The notes below the pieces were generated by a model. It saw only the letters and a list, made by a program, of their open reading frames with translations, was not told the origin of the DNA and did not search any database. Both the position numbers and the translations under genes were made by a program. A stretch of 64,000 bases of DNA from Nannochloropsis oceanica (Eukaryota; Sar; Eustigmatophyceae; Eustigmatales; Monodopsidaceae): the NCBI GenBank assembly GCA_004519485.1, contig CP038121.1, forward strand, positions 496,001 through 560,000. The letters run 5' to 3'. Every line of letters begins with the position of its first letter. Within the stretch, counting starts at the first letter, position 1. Positions 63,253 to 64,000 of the stretch are shown piece after piece.

Positions 63253-64000
63253 ACACACACACAGACACACAGAGAGATGACGTGTTGTTTGTGCCGAACA
63301 CACAAATACGTAACTGTGTCTCATTATTTGCGATTGCCTCTACGCATCCACTTCATGCAGCCCTGCTTCCTCTGTCCTTGCCCTTCCATTCCCTGCAGGA
63401 GCACGTCGAGAGGGTGCTGACGGAGATATACGTGGCCTGTCGTCTCGCCAAGCGCGCCATCCCCCGCACCGAGGAGGCCATCAGGAGCTGGGCGCTGCAG
63501 TACGGGCACTGGCCGGAGTCGAAATCCCAGGTGCAAGCCAGCGACCGCCACAGGCTCTGGGGGCTGTTCTTGCGGAGGAAGGTCAGGGCTAGAGGTGAGG
63601 CGCGAGGGCGGGGGCAAGAAAGGGCAGGTGGATCCAGCAGCCGCATTAGCAGCAGTAGCACTACCAGCAGTACTCGTACCAATAGCACCACCAACCGCTG
63701 CATCATCTGCAGCAGGAATAGGAGCAGGGGGGCGAGGAAGGCGAGGAGGACGAGGACGAGGACGTGGAGGAGGAGGACGTGGAGGAGGAGGAGGAGGAGG
63801 AGGAGGAGGAGGAGGAGGAGGAGGAGGAGGAGGAGGAGGAGGAAGAGGAAGAGGAAGAGGAGGAGGAGGAGGAGGGAGGGGTAAAATAGAAGCCGAAGTG
63901 GCGGTAGCGAAAAAGCGGAAAGGCCGCTGGCCACGACAGCAGCAGAAAGGGGAAGAGAGAAGAAGCAGAAGCAGGAGCAGGATGGACAGCAGCAGCTGCG
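60391..64000 (+). CDS. Unrecognised low-complexity coiled-coil gene, partial
   Basis: Exon structure is unresolved; the gene probably runs off the right edge. Start MSSSREAALVQQVAYLRKQV opens a coiled coil (to about 60600). A second block at 60669-60728 (HFLRIDGEANVVGPLESAEE) ends in GAG/GTGAGT and joins in phase to 60907 onward (FDALCGGDKAQAFGKELATL), which leads into a (CAG/CAT) Gln-His run. From 61080 to 62500 the open frame changes repeatedly in Gln, Arg, Ser and Glu-rich sequence. A clear exon ends at 62994 (FLKRWSLKMQPGLAEATAR/GTAAGA) and joins in phase to 63399 (CTGCAG/EHVERVLTEIYVACRLAKRA, then SWALQYGHWPESKSQVQASD). A Glu-rich frame follows. No domain is recognised. Confidence 0.42.
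63101..63255 (+). repeat. Compound (GT)n (CT)n (ATCT)n (AG)n microsatellite
   Basis: (GT)25 at 63101-63150, then CT repeats, TATC/TATCTA repeats, and (AG)n at 63209-63249 followed by CA repeats. All lie inside the intron 62995-63398 of the last gene, whose splice sites flank it. Confidence 0.92.
63766..63880 (+). repeat. (GGA)n tract
   Basis: Over 100 bp of nearly pure GGA/GAG triplets with two GACGTG breaks. It reads as poly-Glu in one frame, poly-Arg in another and poly-Gly in the third, so the coding frame cannot be told from this part. Confidence 0.9.

Noticed and set aside
1-64000. Mobile elements, CRISPR, tRNA and rRNA genes
   Set aside because: No transposase, integrase or reverse-transcriptase motifs, no terminal repeats with target duplications, no spaced repeat array, and no cloverleaf or rRNA core sequence found by eye.

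Overview
This 64 kb window is nuclear DNA of a gene-dense eukaryote, probably a microalgal stramenopile. The compact layout, short GT-AG introns, many GGGAGG/CCCTCC tracts and long runs of Ser, Gln, Glu and Gly resemble eustigmatophyte genomes such as Nannochloropsis or Microchloropsis. That placement is inference. I see no transposase, reverse transcriptase, retroviral element, CRISPR array, rRNA or tRNA gene.

Layout from left to right: HUS1 (-, cut by the left edge) and a MED18-like gene (+); a DysF-domain membrane protein (-) and a four-TM protein (+); a Cwc21/SRRM2-type splicing factor (-) and an unknown protein with an FKARPLP motif (+); an 886-bp perfect tandem duplication running into a cytochrome-b5-domain gene (+); ribosomal protein eS17 (-) and a BROX-sized BRO1 protein (+); DNAAF5/HEATR2 (+); BRAP2 (-) and a CEBPZOS-like small protein (+); FIBP (-); a Q-SNARE (-); an unrecognised gene (+) and a doubtful disordered ORF (+); UFM1 (-) and a patatin-like lipase (+); a large repeat-rich unknown (+); 6-phosphogluconolactonase (-); a full-size tandem ABCG transporter (-) and CutC (+); mitochondrial ribosomal protein mL54 (-) and dipeptidyl peptidase III (+); the ribosome quality-control factor NEMF/Rqc2 (-) and a low-complexity unknown gene running off the right edge (+).

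The genes do not form one pathway. What unites them is arrangement: about ten pairs are head to head with roughly 290-640 bp between start codons, so shared promoters are likely. Exon joins for HUS1, MED18, the FKARPLP gene, eS17, BRO1, Q-SNARE, patatin, ABCG, CutC, mL54, DPP3 and NEMF were worked out by hand from GT-AG sites, reading phase and family conservation. All complete models close in frame. The most notable observations are the ABCG gene, whose two halves share an intron position; the unresolved frame change and reduced RING in BRAP2; the 886-bp duplication; and a dynein-arm assembly factor in what looks like a Nannochloropsis-type genome.
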